Below, piece after piece: positions 5,536-5,938 of a stretch of 5,938 nucleotides of DNA. The position numbers and the translations under genes are program-made. Numbering within the stretch: position 1 is the first letter of the stretch; the number at the start of each line of letters is the position of its first letter. The notes beneath the pieces were generated by a model, which did not search any database, had not been told where the DNA came from, and saw only the letters and a program-made list of their open reading frames with translations. The stretch comes from Acidobacteriota bacterium (GTDB lineage: Bacteria > Acidobacteriota > Terriglobia > Versatilivoradales > Versatilivoraceae). The stretch covers positions 1-5,938 of the forward strand of contig JAPOZE010000410.1 in assembly GCA_026706225.1 (NCBI GenBank). The letters run 5' to 3'.

Positions 5536-5938
5536 TCAGCCGGAGGGGTGCCGGTCGATCCGTCTGAGGAGTCTTCGGGCCGTCTTGCGGGCCAGGTTCA
5601 TCAAGGAGTTATCCTGGGAAATTCTTTTCAGGATGGGCGAGAAGCGTTGGGGGTCCACAATCGTTTTCCGGTCCAGGAACCCTCGCAGTAGATCCAGTTT
5701 CCTGGGAATCCCCAGCCGGTCGTGCTTCAAGGTCAGCTTCAAGTCGAGGAGGAATCTCTCCTGGGCGGAGAGGTGATCGAAAAAGGTCACGATCTTGCGG
5801 AAGGTCTTGTTGTCGGTGTGGCGGAGAACCACTTCGCGACTTTGGGCGCCGCTCACCAGGCGTATGGTGCGCGTTCCGGTGTCGGCCACCCGCCGCGAGC
5901 TCACGAAGTTCTTGTCCCGGTTCAGAAAGTCGGCCTGG
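5536..5938 (-). CDS. Unrecognised protein, C-terminal 133 residues (cut by window edge)
   Basis: The minus-strand frame is open from the right edge to a TGA at 5536-5538. The visible part starts QADFLNRDKNFVSSRRVADT, continues with GTRTIRLVSGAQSREVVLRH, and then TFRKIVTFFDHLSAQERFLL. The first half alternates beta-like segments (TRTIRLV, SREVVLRH); the second half is helical and very basic, ending RKTARRLLRRIDRHPSG. A GTG at 5902-5904 could be a start, but it has no ribosome site and the coding pattern continues upstream without a break, so this is more likely the end of a longer gene. The first half faintly recalls small secreted or lipoprotein domains of the DUF6438 type, but this is not firm enough for a name. 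It is convergent with the MEMO gene: the intended MEMO stop is 23 bases away, while the frameshifted MEMO reading would overlap it. Confidence 0.7.
   Translation of the reverse strand, partial: QADFLNRDKNFVSSRRVADTGTRTIRLVSGAQSREVVLRHTDNKTFRKIVTFFDHLSAQERFLLDLKLTLKHDRLGIPRKLDLLRGFLDRKTIVDPQRFSPILKRISQDNSLMNLARKTARRLLRRIDRHPSG

Noticed and set aside
1..5938. Search for a defence, mobile or CRISPR-like system
   Set aside because: No transposase, integrase, toxin-antitoxin pair, repeat array, tRNA or attachment-site-like direct repeat was seen. The only notable repeat is the 37-bp duplication inside the MEMO gene.

Overview
The window is high-GC bacterial DNA, densely coding. It most likely comes from an Acidobacteriota genome, perhaps an environmental or metagenome-assembled one. 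The best lineage clue is the protein at 3470-4609. It matches the layout of the 'VWFA-related Acidobacterial domain' family: a signal peptide, a VNLDVVVTDKKG-type entry strand, an atypical VWA core and an RNQYSLGY-type tail. The other genes fit but do not prove the assignment.

Layout from left to right. (a) 1-341, minus: N-terminal part of a membrane-anchored YugP-type zinc metallopeptidase (HEAGH motif), cut by the window edge, with its own good promoter and Shine-Dalgarno site. (b) 424-2163, minus: a secreted protein of about 579 residues that looks like a TIM-barrel glycosidase-like domain followed by a beta-rich domain. (c) 2164-2363: a divergent intergenic region. (d) 2364-3374, plus: an RpoH-like (sigma-32 type) sigma factor. 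(e) 3400-3428: a near-consensus sigma-70 promoter. It probably drives (f) 3470-4609, the secreted VWA-like protein, and (g) 4630-5512, a MEMO family protein (AmmeMemoRadiSam system protein B) only 20 bases downstream. (h) 5536-5938, minus: the C-terminal part of an unrecognised protein running off the right edge, convergent with (g).

The clearest anomaly is in the MEMO gene. A perfect 37-bp tandem duplication (5185-5221 and 5222-5258) shifts the frame by +1 right after the SSDMNHFEPDAVTRIKDGKA stretch. Removing one copy restores a normal 281-residue MEMO protein. The gene is therefore a very recent pseudogene, a slippage-reversible allele, or an assembly error. Other points worth a second look are the degenerate metal-binding (MIDAS) motif of the VWA protein, its highly charged linker, and a small palindrome flanking the -10 box of its promoter.

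I see no mobile element, CRISPR array, tRNA or rRNA, and no convincing new multi-gene system. The genes look like ordinary chromosomal neighbours rather than a defence or mobile island. Apart from the likely VWA-MEMO transcription unit, there is no clear functional link among them.
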